NCBI RefSeq assembly: GCF_001632805.1 | Contig: NZ_CP007220.1 | Location: 1,302,001 to 1,366,000 of the forward strand | Source of the DNA: Mycobacteroides chelonae CCUG 47445 | GTDB lineage: Bacteria > Actinomycetota > Actinomycetes > Mycobacteriales > Mycobacteriaceae | Direction: 5' to 3' | Length of the DNA: 64,000 bases | Part shown: in pieces, positions 8,875 through 18,338 of the stretch | Numbering within the stretch: the first letter of the stretch is position 1 | Layout of the letters: every line of letters begins with the position of its first letter | Position numbers and translations under genes: made by a program | Notes under the pieces: model-generated | What the model saw: the letters and a program-made list of their open reading frames with translations, nothing else | Database searches by the model: none | What the model was told of the DNA's origin: nothing

Positions 8875-9515
8875 TTCGAGTCTCCTCCGTTGCGAGAGTT
8901 TTCCTGTTGTGCTGCAAACGCATCGAGCATGGTGGAGTCGGTCATCAGGCCTTCGGTGTAGACCTCGATGGCAGGGAAGATCAGCTCATCGGAGTAGCGG
9001 CGCAAGATCGTGCCCAGGTCGTCCTCGGGGTACATCTGTACGTAGATCGATAGCGCGCCCACGCCGTTCAGGGAGAGCCACAGCGCCCTGCCCTTGGGAT
9101 TACGGCTCGGCTTGACCGTGCCCGCGCGGACTCCGTCGTCCAGATATGCCTCGGCGTTCTCGATGGAGTGCTGAAGAAATGCGCGGCCGGGCTCTCCACC
9201 CGATTGCACACTGAGCAGCAGGTACCTGACCATCGGAGCGAACGTCTCGATCTCGTCGATGGCGTCGAGCCAGACCTTGGGGTCGTTGGAGGTCAGCGTG
9301 CGCGATTTCTCCGAGCGGATGTACTCCAACAGGTATTCGTCTACCGCCTGGCGGAGCCCGTCCTTGGATCCGTAGTGATGGATAACCAGTGCGGGGCTCA
9401 CTCCCGCGGCTTCGGCGATCGCTCGCACGCTGGTGTTCAGTCCCTGCTCGCCCCACAACTTGATGGCGGCATCCCGGATGCGGGCGGCTGCGGTGAGGTC
9501 ATCGGCTGAACGCAT
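8871..9515 (-). CDS. TetR-family repressor of the ABC exporter (Rv1219c-like)
   Basis: A 214-residue TetR protein. The N-terminal helix-turn-helix reads [47 protein letters not shown] (in parts), and the remaining two thirds is a helical ligand-binding and dimerisation domain. The ATG at 9515 (MRSADDLT) is preferred to the track start at 9533. It matches the N terminus recalled for Rv1219c and has a leaderless promoter: TTGACG, 18 bp, TAACGT, then 7 nt to the ATG. A 36-bp nested palindrome covers the -10 and start codon, predicting tight autorepression of this gene and the exporter downstream. Confidence 0.92.
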   Translation of the reverse strand: MRSADDLTAAARIRDAAIKLWGEQGLNTSVRAIAEAAGVSPALVIHHYGSKDGLRQAVDEYLLEYIRSEKSRTLTSNDPKVWLDAIDEIETFAPMVRYLLLSVQSGGEPGRAFLQHSIENAEAYLDDGVRAGTVKPSRNPKGRALWLSLNGVGALSIYVQMYPEDDLGTILRRYSDELIFPAIEVYTEGLMTDSTMLDAFAAQQENSRNGGDSK

Positions 9516-9541
9516 GTTTAGTACGTTAAACACACGTTCAG
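9506..9541 (-). promoter_or_regulatory. Nested palindromic operator over the TetR promoter and start codon
   Basis: Outer arms CTGAACG (9506-9512) and CGTTCAG (9535-9541) and inner arms TGTTTA (9515-9520) and TAAACA (9527-9532) share one centre at 9523.5. Two 2-nt mismatches separate outer and inner arms, and the 6-nt core is GTACGT. The minus-strand -10 TAACGT (9523-9528) and the ATG at 9515 lie inside it, so a bound repressor would block initiation. It is the obvious site for the TetR encoded immediately downstream. Confidence 0.75.
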
Positions 9542-9552
9542 TCTGACGTCAA
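9523..9552 (-). promoter_or_regulatory. Promoter of the TetR-ABC exporter operon
   Basis: Minus strand -35 TTGACG (9547-9552), 18-bp spacer, -10 TAACGT (9523-9528), then 7 nt to ATG 9515. This is a complete sigma-A-like leaderless promoter embedded in the operator. Confidence 0.65.
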
Positions 9553-9626
9553 GGATCCGGCCCGCGTCAGATGAAGGTTTTGACGAAAACGAGGCGAAAG
9601 GTGTCGCCGAAACTACGGTTTCCGCG

Positions 9627-10274
9627 TCAGTCGCGAGTGGCGGCGAGCAGGCCGTCTCCCAGCGGGATCAGCACCGCGGTGAACCGGCCATCATCGGCGA
9701 TGATGCGCGCGGCCTCGCGAACTCCGACCACATCGGGATCGTTGGCGGCGGGGTCACCCGCGCGTCCGCCGGCGGATACCCCGTGGATCACTACTGCGCC
9801 GCCCGGGCGCAGCAGTCGAATCCCACCGGCCAGGAACTCGGGTTGATCGGCCGGTGCGGCATCAATGACAAGCAGGTCGTACGACTCGTCGGCCAGCCGT
9901 GGCAAGACCTCCTGGGCGCGCCCACCGATCAGCCGGGTGCGCGACGGAGCGATGGCCGCCTCGGAAAACGCCTGTTTGGCACTGCGCTGGTGCTCGGGCT
10001 CCAGATCGATGGTGGTCAGCACGCCGTCCTCGCGCATTCCGGAGAGCAGCCACAGGCCGCTGACGCCCGCACCCGTGCCGACCTCGACGACGGCCTTGCC
10101 GCCGGAAAGGCGTGCGAAGACACTGAGAAGGGCGCCGACAGCGGGCGTTACCGGGCCCGCGCCCAGGTCGACGGCGCGTTCCCGGGCGGCGGCGACAATG
10201 TCGTCTTCGGAGATGGCGCCCTCGGCGTGGCTGACCATCGCCTCGACGCGGGATCGATCTGCGCTGCTGGTCAC
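9627..10274 (-). CDS. Class I SAM-dependent O-methyltransferase (Rv1220c-like)
   Basis: A 215-residue catechol-O-methyltransferase-type (methyltransferase family 3) protein. [18 protein letters not shown] is the SAM-binding motif [11 protein letters not shown] the acidic loop, and [17 protein letters not shown] the metal-binding strand. Substrate is unknown; members methylate caffeoyl-CoA-like or catechol groups with a divalent metal. The GTG at 10274 is chosen because AGGA lies 7 nt upstream and the length then matches Rv1220c (215 aa). GTG 10316 and ATG 10238 are alternatives. It is transcribed away from sigE and is its constant neighbour in mycobacteria. Confidence 0.88.
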   Translation of the reverse strand: MTSSADRSRVEAMVSHAEGAISEDDIVAAARERAVDLGAGPVTPAVGALLSVFARLSGGKAVVEVGTGAGVSGLWLLSGMREDGVLTTIDLEPEHQRSAKQAFSEAAIAPSRTRLIGGRAQEVLPRLADESYDLLVIDAAPADQPEFLAGGIRLLRPGGAVVIHGVSAGGRAGDPAANDPDVVGVREAARIIADDGRFTAVLIPLGDGLLAATRD

Positions 10275-10448
10275 GATTCGATCCTGTCGAGCGGGAGGGG
10301 ATCTGTCCCGCGACACGCCGAACTCATCGAGGATGTGACGGGTTTCTTGTCCCGGATCCCCCGGCGAGATCGGATCGAGACCGCATTCTCAGGAAGAGTT
10401 AAGTTAGCTCATAAGTGGCCCACACCTCGGTGATAGAAGGTCATTCAC

Positions 10449-11222
10449 ATGTCGCGATCCATCCTGAACGAGAGCCCGAGTGCCCCCCGCCTATCTGGGA
10501 ATAACACCCGTGGCATCCGGGTTGAGCAGGCTGACAGCTTCCCCATTGGGGGTGAGGCCGCCACAACCGAACAGGAGGAACACGCGATTTCGCTTACGCG
10601 TATCAGCGAGTCGGCCGAATACACCGACTTCGTCGAGGCCATCGATCCCGCCGAACTATCCGGGACCGCAGTGTTCGATGCCACCGGAGACCAGGCAGCC
10701 ATGCCGTCTTGGGACGAGCTGGTTCGTGAGCATGCCGACCGCGTGTACCGCCTGGCCTACCGCCTGTCGGGCAACCCGCAAGACGCTGAGGACCTGACTC
10801 AGGAAACCTTCATCAGGGTCTTCCGCTCGCTGCAGAACTACCAGCCCGGCACCTTCGAGGGCTGGCTGCACCGCATCACCACCAACCTGTTCCTCGACAT
10901 GGTCCGCCGCCGTGGCCGCATTCGCATGGAGGCGCTGCCCGAGGATTACGACCGCGTCCCGGCGACCGACCCAGATCCCGAGCAGATCTACCACGACGCC
11001 CAGCTGGGCGCCGATCTGCAAGCCGCGCTGGACTCGCTGGCACCGGAGTTCCGTGCCGCCGTGGTGCTGTGTGACATCGAAGGTCTGTCCTACGAGGAAA
11101 TCGGCGCCACCCTGGATGTGAAACTCGGCACCGTCCGCAGCCGCATCCACCGCGGTCGCCAGGCCATCCGCGAGTATCTGGCTGCGCACTCGTCGGCGTC
11201 CGCGCTCGCGGCTGCCGAGTAG
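10449..11222 (+). CDS. sigE: ECF sigma factor SigE
   Basis: A 257-residue extracytoplasmic-function sigma factor, the same length as M. tuberculosis SigE (Rv1221). After an extended N terminus of about 85 residues come region 2 ([41 protein letters not shown], in parts) and region 4 ([41 protein letters not shown], in parts). It directs transcription in envelope, heat and oxidative stress and is held by the anti-sigma factor encoded next. ATG 10449 has a GAAGG ribosome-binding site 8 nt upstream. In M. tuberculosis an internal start is also used after stress; the ATG at residue 84 (...[12 protein letters not shown]) is the analogous candidate here. Confidence 0.96.
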   Translation: MSRSILNESPSAPRLSGNNTRGIRVEQADSFPIGGEAATTEQEEHAISLTRISESAEYTDFVEAIDPAELSGTAVFDATGDQAAMPSWDELVREHADRVYRLAYRLSGNPQDAEDLTQETFIRVFRSLQNYQPGTFEGWLHRITTNLFLDMVRRRGRIRMEALPEDYDRVPATDPDPEQIYHDAQLGADLQAALDSLAPEFRAAVVLCDIEGLSYEEIGATLDVKLGTVRSRIHRGRQAIREYLAAHSSASALAAAE

Positions 11223-11332
11223 CGCGCAACACCATTGGTGCAGGTTGGTACGCAATGAGTACATTCGCGCGCTATCTTCGAGTTAGGTCGGCACGAGTCC
11301 GCCGGCCCTACCGGACCGAAGGGAGCGTCGCC

Positions 11333-11761
11333 GTGGTGGATAGCGGCTCGTTCCGGCGAGCGTTCTCGAGTTTCTCGTCGTTCTCCCGGCTGCCGTCCCC
11401 ATTCGCCTCGCAGAGCGAGGCGCCGGTGGGTGCCCCGCGCCAGTTCGGATCGACCGAGCATCTGTCCACAGAGGCGATAGCCGCGTTCGTGGATGGCGAG
11501 CTCCGGATGAGCGCGCACCTGCGAGCGGCGCACCACCTGTCGATGTGCGCCGAATGCGCGCTGGAGATCGACGCACAGCGCCAAGCGCGCAGCGCACTGC
11601 GTGATTCCGGGGGCATCCGGGTGCCGGTTTCGTTGCTCGGGTTGCTCAGTCAGATTCCGCACATCCCGCATGAGGCCGCACCGCCTTCACCGTCTTCACA
11701 TGAGGGCGACTTGCCGCCCGCGTTAGCCAGTGATGAGGTGCGTCGTCGTCGTAAGCGCCGG

Positions 11762-11764
<3 letters not shown>
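11333..11764 (+). CDS. rseA: Anti-sigma-E factor RseA (ZAS domain)
   Basis: A 143-residue zinc-associated anti-sigma factor. The core STEHLSTEAIAAFVDGELRM is followed by the HxxxCxxC zinc motif in AHHLSMCAECALEID. The C-terminal half is proline/serine-rich and ends in an arginine-rich tail (RRRRKRR); there is no transmembrane segment, so it is a cytoplasmic anti-sigma. It binds SigE and is released by redox change or by PknB-phosphorylation and ClpC1P2 degradation in M. tuberculosis (Rv1222). The GTG at 11333 is preferred: a GAAGGGA ribosome-binding site lies 8 nt upstream, and residues after it align with the known family start. The ATG at 11255 lacks a site. Confidence 0.93.
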
Positions 11765-13251
<1,487 letters not shown>

Positions 13252-13252
<1 letters not shown>

Positions 13253-13662
13253 TGTTCGGCAGTGTCGGCTGGGGGGAGCTGTTAGTCCTGCTGGTCGTGG
13301 GGCTCGTGGTGCTTGGTCCCGAGCGGTTGCCGGGGGCGATCCAGTGGACCACCGAGTCGCTGCGCAAGGTCCGTGACTACGCCAGTGGCGCGACGGCCTC
13401 GCTGCGTGAGGAGCTTGGGCCGGAGTTCGATGACGTGCGCAAGCCGCTCGCCGAGCTGCAGAAGCTGCGCGGTATGACGCCACGTGCCGTCATTACCAAA
13501 CATCTTCTGGACGGCGATGATTCGGTGCTCGATTCGTTGACCAAGCCGCTTGAAGACGTGAAGAAGGCGGTCTCGGAGCCGGCCCCGACGCCCGTGGCCA
13601 ACCCTGATCTCACCAAGCCCGGGGAGCCCGGCCCTACCCGCTACGACGCCGACGCGACCTAG
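13252..13662 (+). CDS. tatB: Sec-independent (Tat) translocase subunit TatB
   Basis: A 136-residue TatB: a short periplasmic start [11 protein letters not shown], one membrane helix ([18 protein letters not shown]) with the conserved GPERLP hinge, an amphipathic helix ([19 protein letters not shown]), and an acidic/proline-rich C-terminal tail. With TatA and TatC it exports folded twin-arginine proteins; TatB and TatC form the receptor. The ATG is fused to the htrA stop (TGATG), so translation is coupled. Same context as Rv1224. It ends with a 4-bp overlap of the convergent mrp gene. Confidence 0.94.
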
Positions 13663-14795
13663 TTGCGGCGGGCGGTGTCGATGTTCAGCGACATGCCCGC
13701 CAGTCCGCGGCTACGTGTCGAGAGCTTGTCGGCGACCGCCCGAAGTGCCTGGCCCGCTGCCGAATCCGGCTGACTGAGCACGATGGGCAGCCCGTCGTCG
13801 CCGCCCTCACGTACCGCTGGGTCGAGCGGAATCTGGCCGAGCAGTGGCACTTTCGTGCCGACCACCCTGGTCAGGCTTTCGGCGACGGTGTCGCCGCCGC
13901 CGGATCCGAACACCTCCATACGGGTGCCGTCGGGCAGCACCAGCCAGGACATGTTCTCCACGACGCCGACGATGCGCTGACGCGTCTGGGTCGCGATCGC
14001 TCCCGCGCGCTCGGCCACCTCGGCGGCGGCCTGCTGCGGCGTGGTGACCACCAGAATCTCGGCACCGGGAATGAGCTGCGCCACCGAGATCGCCACGTCG
14101 CCGGTACCCGGCGGCAGATCCAGCAGCAGCACGTCAAGGTCTCCCCAGAAGACGTCGGCCAGGAACTGCTGCAGGGCACGATGCAGCATCGGCCCGCGCC
14201 ACACCACCGGGGTGTTGCCCTGAGTGAACTGGGCGATGGAGATGACCTTCACGTCGTGGGCGACCGGCGGCAGGATCATCCGTTCGACCTGAGTGGGGCG
14301 ATCCGAGGTGCCCATCATGCGCGGTACCGAATGGCCATAGATATCGGCGTCGAGCAGCCCGACCGAGAGCCCCTTGGCTGCCATTGCCGCCGCGAGGTTG
14401 ACGGTCACACTGGACTTTCCGACGCCGCCCTTTCCCGATGCCACCGCGTACACCCGGGTAAGCGATCCGGGCTGGGCGAAGGGAATGACGGGCTCGGCGC
14501 TATCGCCACGCAACTGCTTGCGCAACTCGGTGCGCTGCTCGTCGTTCATCACATCCAGCAGCACGCGCACGGTGCCTACGCCTTCGACGTCGGCGGCGGC
14601 CTGGGTTACTCGTTCGGCGATCTCCGCCTTCTTCGGGCATCCGGAGGTGGTGAGGTAGATCCCGATCTCGACGTTGTGGGCGTCGTCGAAGGTGATGTCC
14701 TTGACCATCCCCAATTCAGTGATGGGGCGGCGAAGTTCGGGATCGATAACCCCGGCGAGTGCACTGCGCACGGCCGTGGTGAGCTCGGATGTCAC
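13659..14795 (-). CDS. mrp: Mrp/ApbC-type iron-sulfur cluster carrier ATPase
   Basis: A 378-residue P-loop ATPase (Rv1229c-like). The N-terminal MIP18/DUF59 domain ([27 protein letters not shown], in parts) precedes a deviant Walker [18 protein letters not shown], near residue 125. Further motifs are [16 protein letters not shown] and [11 protein letters not shown]. Family members bind and transfer Fe-S clusters to target enzymes. The usual C-terminal CxxC pair for cluster binding is not apparent in the residues I read, which is worth checking. The GTG start at 14795 has TAGACT 6 nt upstream, a leaderless promoter. Convergent with tatB. Confidence 0.9.
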   Translation of the reverse strand: MTSELTTAVRSALAGVIDPELRRPITELGMVKDITFDDAHNVEIGIYLTTSGCPKKAEIAERVTQAAADVEGVGTVRVLLDVMNDEQRTELRKQLRGDSAEPVIPFAQPGSLTRVYAVASGKGGVGKSSVTVNLAAAMAAKGLSVGLLDADIYGHSVPRMMGTSDRPTQVERMILPPVAHDVKVISIAQFTQGNTPVVWRGPMLHRALQQFLADVFWGDLDVLLLDLPPGTGDVAISVAQLIPGAEILVVTTPQQAAAEVAERAGAIATQTRQRIVGVVENMSWLVLPDGTRMEVFGSGGGDTVAESLTRVVGTKVPLLGQIPLDPAVREGGDDGLPIVLSQPDSAAGQALRAVADKLSTRSRGLAGMSLNIDTARRN

Positions 14796-14801
14796 TACCC
14801 G

Positions 14802-14807
14802 AGTCTA
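14802..14807 (-). promoter_or_regulatory. -10 element, leaderless mrp
   Basis: TAGACT on the minus strand, 6 nt before the GTG at 14795. The 23-bp gap to the lytic transglycosylase gene upstream contains it. Confidence 0.5.
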
Positions 14808-14818
14808 GGGCGTGCGGT

Positions 14819-16084
14819 TTACGGCTTTGGCGCTGCCGGTCCCGGTGCTGGTCCGGGGGCCGGCCCGAGCTCCACTGGCGGCGGAGGTGGAGCGAACGGG
14901 TTGAACGGCTGTGGGGCCGGTGCGAACGGGTTGAAGGGTTCAGCCGGCGGCGGTGCGAACGGGTTGAAGGGCTCGGCCGGCGGCGGTGGTGCGCAGAAGA
15001 ACACGCACGGTGCCTGCGGGGCCTCGGGCGCCGGCGTGCCGGCGGCGGGTGGGCCCACGACGCCGACCCGGTCCGGTGTCAGCGGGGTGAGGATCGGCAG
15101 CTGGGCCAGCGGGTCATTGGGGGAGAGTCCGGCGACGTCGGTCGCCGAGCCGGGCCCAAGCCCACGTGACTCGCCGCCGCCCAGGTGAGCCTTGCGCTCG
15201 GGTGCGACATCGGCGGCGGTCAGCGGTGGCAGGTTGAGCGGAATGACCCCGGTGGCGTAACCAGCGGCCCAGGCGAGCACGTTCTGTGCATAGGCCACCG
15301 AATTGTTGTAGCGCAGGATGGACGACATCACCTGCGAGCGATCCCGCAAATTCAATCCGCCGCTGCATAAATAGCGGGCGGCGGCCAGGCTCGCGTCGAA
15401 GACGTTCTGTGGATCGGCCTTTCCGTCGCCGTCACCGTCGGAGGCGTAGTGGTTCCATGTGCTCGGCAGGAACTGCATGGGGCCCATGGCCCGGACGTAC
15501 ACCTGTGCACCTTGGGTGCGGCTCTGCTCATGGTCGACGATGACTTCGTTGCCCGGAAGACTGCCATCCAGGCTCGGGCCATAGATGGGACGCACCACAC
15601 GGCCTTTGATATCGGTGGCGCCGTTGTTGGCATGCCCTGATTCGATGCGGCCGATGCCCGCCAGCAGGTTCCAGCTGACGCCGCAACCGGGCGCGGCCTT
15701 GGCCATCATCCGTTCGGCGTTTTGGTAGGCGTCCAATGCGATCTTCGGGATACCAAGTCCCCCGGGGGCCATCACGATTCCCGGTGGCGGCGGCGCGATC
15801 GCGGCGCTCGGCGCGACACGGTACTGCGTCGGTGGGCGCATCACGGTCACCAGATTCAGCGGGCCCATTTCCGCCTGCTCGGCGACGGCGGAGGCCAGTG
15901 GGACCGGAACGGGTACGACGGCCTGCCCGCTGACTTGCGCACCACTGGCCGCCACGGCAGAGCCAACGACCACCAGGGCGCTCAGTCCGCCCACTCGGAG
16001 CCAGGGCACTGGGGCGCCTGCGACGCGGAGCACCGCATCACGGGCATGCTTGACCGACGACGCAACCCAACCCGGAAGCTCCAC
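14819..16084 (-). CDS. Lytic murein transglycosylase with proline-rich tail (Rv1230c-like)
   Basis: A 421-residue secreted or anchored protein. One hydrophobic segment (LRVGGLSALVVVGSAVAASGAQ) lies near the N terminus. An MltB-type (SLT_2) domain follows: GIGRIESGHANNG with the catalytic Glu, AMGPMQFLPSTWNHYASDGDGDGKADPQNVFDA (in parts) and AARYLCSGG. The last 80 residues are proline-rich with three PFNPFAP repeats, likely wall-spanning. It should cleave peptidoglycan to 1,6-anhydro products. GTG 16084 is preferred, with AGGGG 4 nt upstream. The longer frame starting TTG 16192 would run through the GTCAC repeats at 16161-16183, which look like MtrA boxes. Alternative ATG at 16144. Confidence 0.82.
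   Translation of the reverse strand: MELPGWVASSVKHARDAVLRVAGAPVPWLRVGGLSALVVVGSAVAASGAQVSGQAVVPVPVPLASAVAEQAEMGPLNLVTVMRPPTQYRVAPSAAIAPPPPGIVMAPGGLGIPKIALDAYQNAERMMAKAAPGCGVSWNLLAGIGRIESGHANNGATDIKGRVVRPIYGPSLDGSLPGNEVIVDHEQSRTQGAQVYVRAMGPMQFLPSTWNHYASDGDGDGKADPQNVFDASLAAARYLCSGGLNLRDRSQVMSSILRYNNSVAYAQNVLAWAAGYATGVIPLNLPPLTAADVAPERKAHLGGGESRGLGPGSATDVAGLSPNDPLAQLPILTPLTPDRVGVVGPPAAGTPAPEAPQAPCVFFCAPPPPAEPFNPFAPPPAEPFNPFAPAPQPFNPFAPPPPPVELGPAPGPAPGPAAPKP
14892..14967. repeat. Three 13-bp coding repeats (PFNPFAP units)
   Basis: GCGAACGGGTTGA occurs at 14892-14904, 14922-14934 and 14955-14967 on the plus strand. On the minus strand they encode the three FNPFAP units in the transglycosylase tail. 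Slippage here could change tail length. Confidence 0.8.
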
Positions 16085-16160
16085 TGCGCCCCTATCTCTC
16101 GGGCCCTTGCTTATTCGCTGTGGTCCCAATCTGCCGGCACCCATTCTGACGTATGCAGTC

Positions 16161-16183
16161 GTGACGGATGTGACCGATGTGAA
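16161..16183 (-). promoter_or_regulatory. Candidate MtrA-type direct repeats
   Basis: On the minus strand TTCACATCG, GTCACATCC and GTCACGACT follow each other without gaps, giving (G/T)TCAC with an exact 9-nt period. MtrA, the essential mycobacterial response regulator, binds tandem GTCACA-like 9-mers before cell-wall hydrolase genes. The repeats lie about 80 bp before the lytic transglycosylase start. Confidence 0.55.
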
Positions 16184-16346
16184 CCGGAGCAACCATACCG
16201 GCGAGATGTCGGTCCGGTTGCAAAATGGGCAAACCCCAGCGAATTTCGGATCCTCGACGAATCTCCCCTGGCCATGGCGAGTTCGGCGGGCGCCCGAAGC
16301 AAAAATGGGCGAGTGGCTATCTCGGGCCGCATAGACCGCGGTTTAT

Positions 16347-16361
16347 CTGACTTACAGTCAG
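16347..16361 (+). promoter_or_regulatory. Inverted repeat before the MpaB-like gene
   Basis: CTGACT-TAC-AGTCAG, perfect 6-bp arms with a 3-nt spacer. It lies 28 bp upstream of the -10 hexamer, so a bound factor would sit at or above the -35 position. Confidence 0.45.
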
Positions 16362-16388
16362 TGTCTGGACGTAAAAGTAATCAATTGA

Positions 16389-16394
16389 TAGCGT
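16389..16394 (+). promoter_or_regulatory. -10 element, leaderless MpaB-like gene
   Basis: TAGCGT, 6 nt before ATG 16401, overlapping the last base of the palindrome ATCAATTGAT. Confidence 0.5.
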
Positions 16395-16400
16395 TGCAGT

Positions 16401-17351
16401 ATGACCGCTTCACCAGATGTCGCCGTCCGCTGGGAGCTTGGCTCCGATCGTCCCCGCGAGGATTACGGATTCTTCGGACCGGACTCACCGACGTGGAAGG
16501 TGTGGACCAGCCCCACCGCACTTATCGGGTTTCAGCGCTCGGTGGTGCTCGAGCACTTCGAGCCCCATCTGGCTGCCGCCGTGGCCGATTCGGCGGGCAT
16601 TTATCGGGATCCGCGAGGGCGGATGGATGGAACCCTCGCCTACTTCCTCATCGTCGCGACCGCCGATTCGCGTACCGCGGTTGAGGCCTCTGAGCACCTG
16701 CAGAAGGTTCACGCTCGCTCCAAAGGCACCGACCCGGTGACCGGCAAGCGATACAGCGCCAATGATCCGGCCTCGCAGCTCTGGATCCACGTCACCGGCT
16801 GGCATTCGGTGCTCAAGTGCTACGAGATGTTCGGTCCCGGGCCGCTGAGCCAGGCCGAGGAGGACCGCTACTGGTCCGAGTGCGTGATCGCCGCCGAGCT
16901 GCAGACCGTCAATCCGGCCGACGTTCCCCGGTCCCGTGACGAGGTGCGTCAGTACTTCGCCCAGATGCGTCCCGCCCTGTGTACCTCTGAGCGGGCACAG
17001 CACGCGATGCACTACCTGCTGCGCACCCCGCGGTCGGGCAGCAATCTGCGGTTCTGGGCAGTCAGTCGGATGATGGCCCCGGCGACCATCGCGACCCTGC
17101 CACGGTGGATGCGGGAGCTGGGGCAATTTGATCAGCCGGGAATCGTTGACGCCGCGTACCGGCCGTTGGTATCGGCAGCCATGTCGATCGCCAGCGTTCC
17201 CGCGGTGGAAGACTCCATCGCGCGATTCGCCAAGCTGCCGATGACGGCAACGACCCTGCGGGACTTCCACGCGGGCAAGACACCCGCGCGTGCGGTCACC
17301 GTCACTCCCGCCGAAGCCAAGGAGCGGTACGGGAGGCGCGCCACCGCATAA
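16401..17351 (+). CDS. Oxygenase MpaB family protein (DUF2236)
   Basis: A 316-residue all-helical protein of the MpaB/Lcp-like oxygenase family (DUF2236). Characteristic segments are YGFFGPDSPTWKVWTSPTALIGFQRSV at the N terminus, GRMDGTLAYFLIVATADSRTA, and the family pattern KGTDPVTGKRYSANDPASQLWIHVTGWHS (in parts) with histidines able to bind heme or a metal. Fungal MpaB cleaves a prenyl chain oxidatively and Lcp cleaves rubber; mycobacterial members are numerous and their substrates unknown. The start at 16401 is supported by a leaderless -10. The next gene starts 24 bp downstream with its own promoter. Confidence 0.82.
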   Translation: MTASPDVAVRWELGSDRPREDYGFFGPDSPTWKVWTSPTALIGFQRSVVLEHFEPHLAAAVADSAGIYRDPRGRMDGTLAYFLIVATADSRTAVEASEHLQKVHARSKGTDPVTGKRYSANDPASQLWIHVTGWHSVLKCYEMFGPGPLSQAEEDRYWSECVIAAELQTVNPADVPRSRDEVRQYFAQMRPALCTSERAQHAMHYLLRTPRSGSNLRFWAVSRMMAPATIATLPRWMRELGQFDQPGIVDAAYRPLVSAAMSIASVPAVEDSIARFAKLPMTATTLRDFHAGKTPARAVTVTPAEAKERYGRRATA

Positions 17352-17361
17352 TGCGGCGCTT

Positions 17362-17367
17362 TACGCT
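17362..17367 (+). promoter_or_regulatory. -10 element before the CitE-like gene
   Basis: TACGCT, 8 nt before GTG 17376; compatible with a leaderless or very short leader transcript. Confidence 0.4.
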
Positions 17368-17375
17368 GGCTAGTT

Positions 17376-18338
17376 GTGACAGCTCCCACCTACCGTCCGC
17401 GCCGCACCACTCTGGCCGTTCCGGGCAGCAGCCAGAAGATGATCGACAAGGCGAAAACCCTTCCCGCAGATGAGGTTTTCCTCGACCTTGAGGATGCCGT
17501 CGCGGCACCGGCCAAGGTGGAGGCGCGTCAGCGCATTGTCGATGCCCTCAATGCGCCGGGATGGTCCGGCCAGCTGCGATCGGTGCGCGTCAATGACTGG
17601 ACCACCGAGTGGACCTATGCGGATGTGGTGGAGGTTGTCACGCGAGCCGGCGGCAACATCGACAACATTCTGCTGCCCAAGGTGGTGGACGCATCGCATG
17701 TGACGGCGCTGGATCTGCTGCTGACCCAGGTTGAGCGTTCACGGGGTCTTGAGGTGGGTGCGATCGGGATCCAGGCGCAAATCGAGAATGCCGAAGGCCT
17801 CACCAACATCGATGCGATCGCATCGGCGAGCCCGCGGGTGCAGTCGTTGGTCTTCGGCCCCGCGGACTTCATGGCCAGTCTCGGCATGCGCACTCTGGTT
17901 GTCGGGGAGCAGCCTCCGGGCTATGACGGCGAGGCCTATCACCATGTGCTGATGACCATCCTGGTTGCCGCGCGCACCCATGGCATCGACGCCATTGACG
18001 GCCCCTATCTCAAGGTGCGCGACGTCGATGCCTTCCGGGTTGCGGCCGGTCGTTCGGCCGCGCTGGGCTTTGACGGGAAGTGGGTGCTGCACCCCGCGCA
18101 GGTCGAGGCCGGCAACGAGATCTTCAGCCCGCGCCAGGAGGACTACGACAGGGCCGAACTCATCCTGGACGCCTACGAGTGGCACACCTCGGTGGCAGGC
18201 GGCGCACGTGGCGCGGTGATGCTCGGGGACGAGATGATCGACGAGGCCAGCCGCAAGATGGCCCTGGTGATCGCCGGCAAAGGACGCGCCGCGGGTATGG
18301 CGCGGCAGGCGCCCCCGTTCGAGCCCCCGGCGGGCTAG
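17376..18338 (+). CDS. HpcH/HpaI-type CoA lyase (CitE / malyl-CoA lyase-like)
   Basis: A 320-residue TIM-barrel lyase. TTLAVPGSSQKMIDKA and EVFLDLEDAVAAPAKVEARQRI (in parts) form the metal and substrate pocket; LLPKVVDASHV, QAQIENAEGLTNID and LVFGPADFMASLG are conserved later strands, with metal-binding Glu in the IENAEG loop and Asp in FGPADF. Similar enzymes split L-malyl-CoA or beta-methylmalyl-CoA to glyoxylate plus an acyl-CoA, or act as stand-alone citrate-lyase beta subunits. There are no alpha or gamma citrate lyase genes nearby, so a CoA-thioester lyase or thioesterase role is more likely. It overlaps the convergent DUF4190 gene by 4 bp. Confidence 0.85.
   Translation: MTAPTYRPRRTTLAVPGSSQKMIDKAKTLPADEVFLDLEDAVAAPAKVEARQRIVDALNAPGWSGQLRSVRVNDWTTEWTYADVVEVVTRAGGNIDNILLPKVVDASHVTALDLLLTQVERSRGLEVGAIGIQAQIENAEGLTNIDAIASASPRVQSLVFGPADFMASLGMRTLVVGEQPPGYDGEAYHHVLMTILVAARTHGIDAIDGPYLKVRDVDAFRVAAGRSAALGFDGKWVLHPAQVEAGNEIFSPRQEDYDRAELILDAYEWHTSVAGGARGAVMLGDEMIDEASRKMALVIAGKGRAAGMARQAPPFEPPAG

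Larger units (their letters stand above)
16085..16400. other. 316-bp divergent intergenic region with regulatory repeats
   Basis: It separates the lytic transglycosylase (minus) from the MpaB-like gene (plus). It holds GTCAC-type 9-nt repeats (16161-16183), an inverted repeat CTGACT-TAC-AGTCAG (16347-16361), a 10-bp palindrome ATCAATTGAT (16380-16389) and a TAGCGT -10 (16389-16394). No convincing gene is seen. Confidence 0.6.

Noticed and set aside
10380..10440. Possible MprA or ECF-type promoter boxes before sigE (CTCAGGAA and CTCATAAG)
   Set aside because: MprAB control of sigE is known in M. tuberculosis, but I could not match the repeats to a definite consensus.
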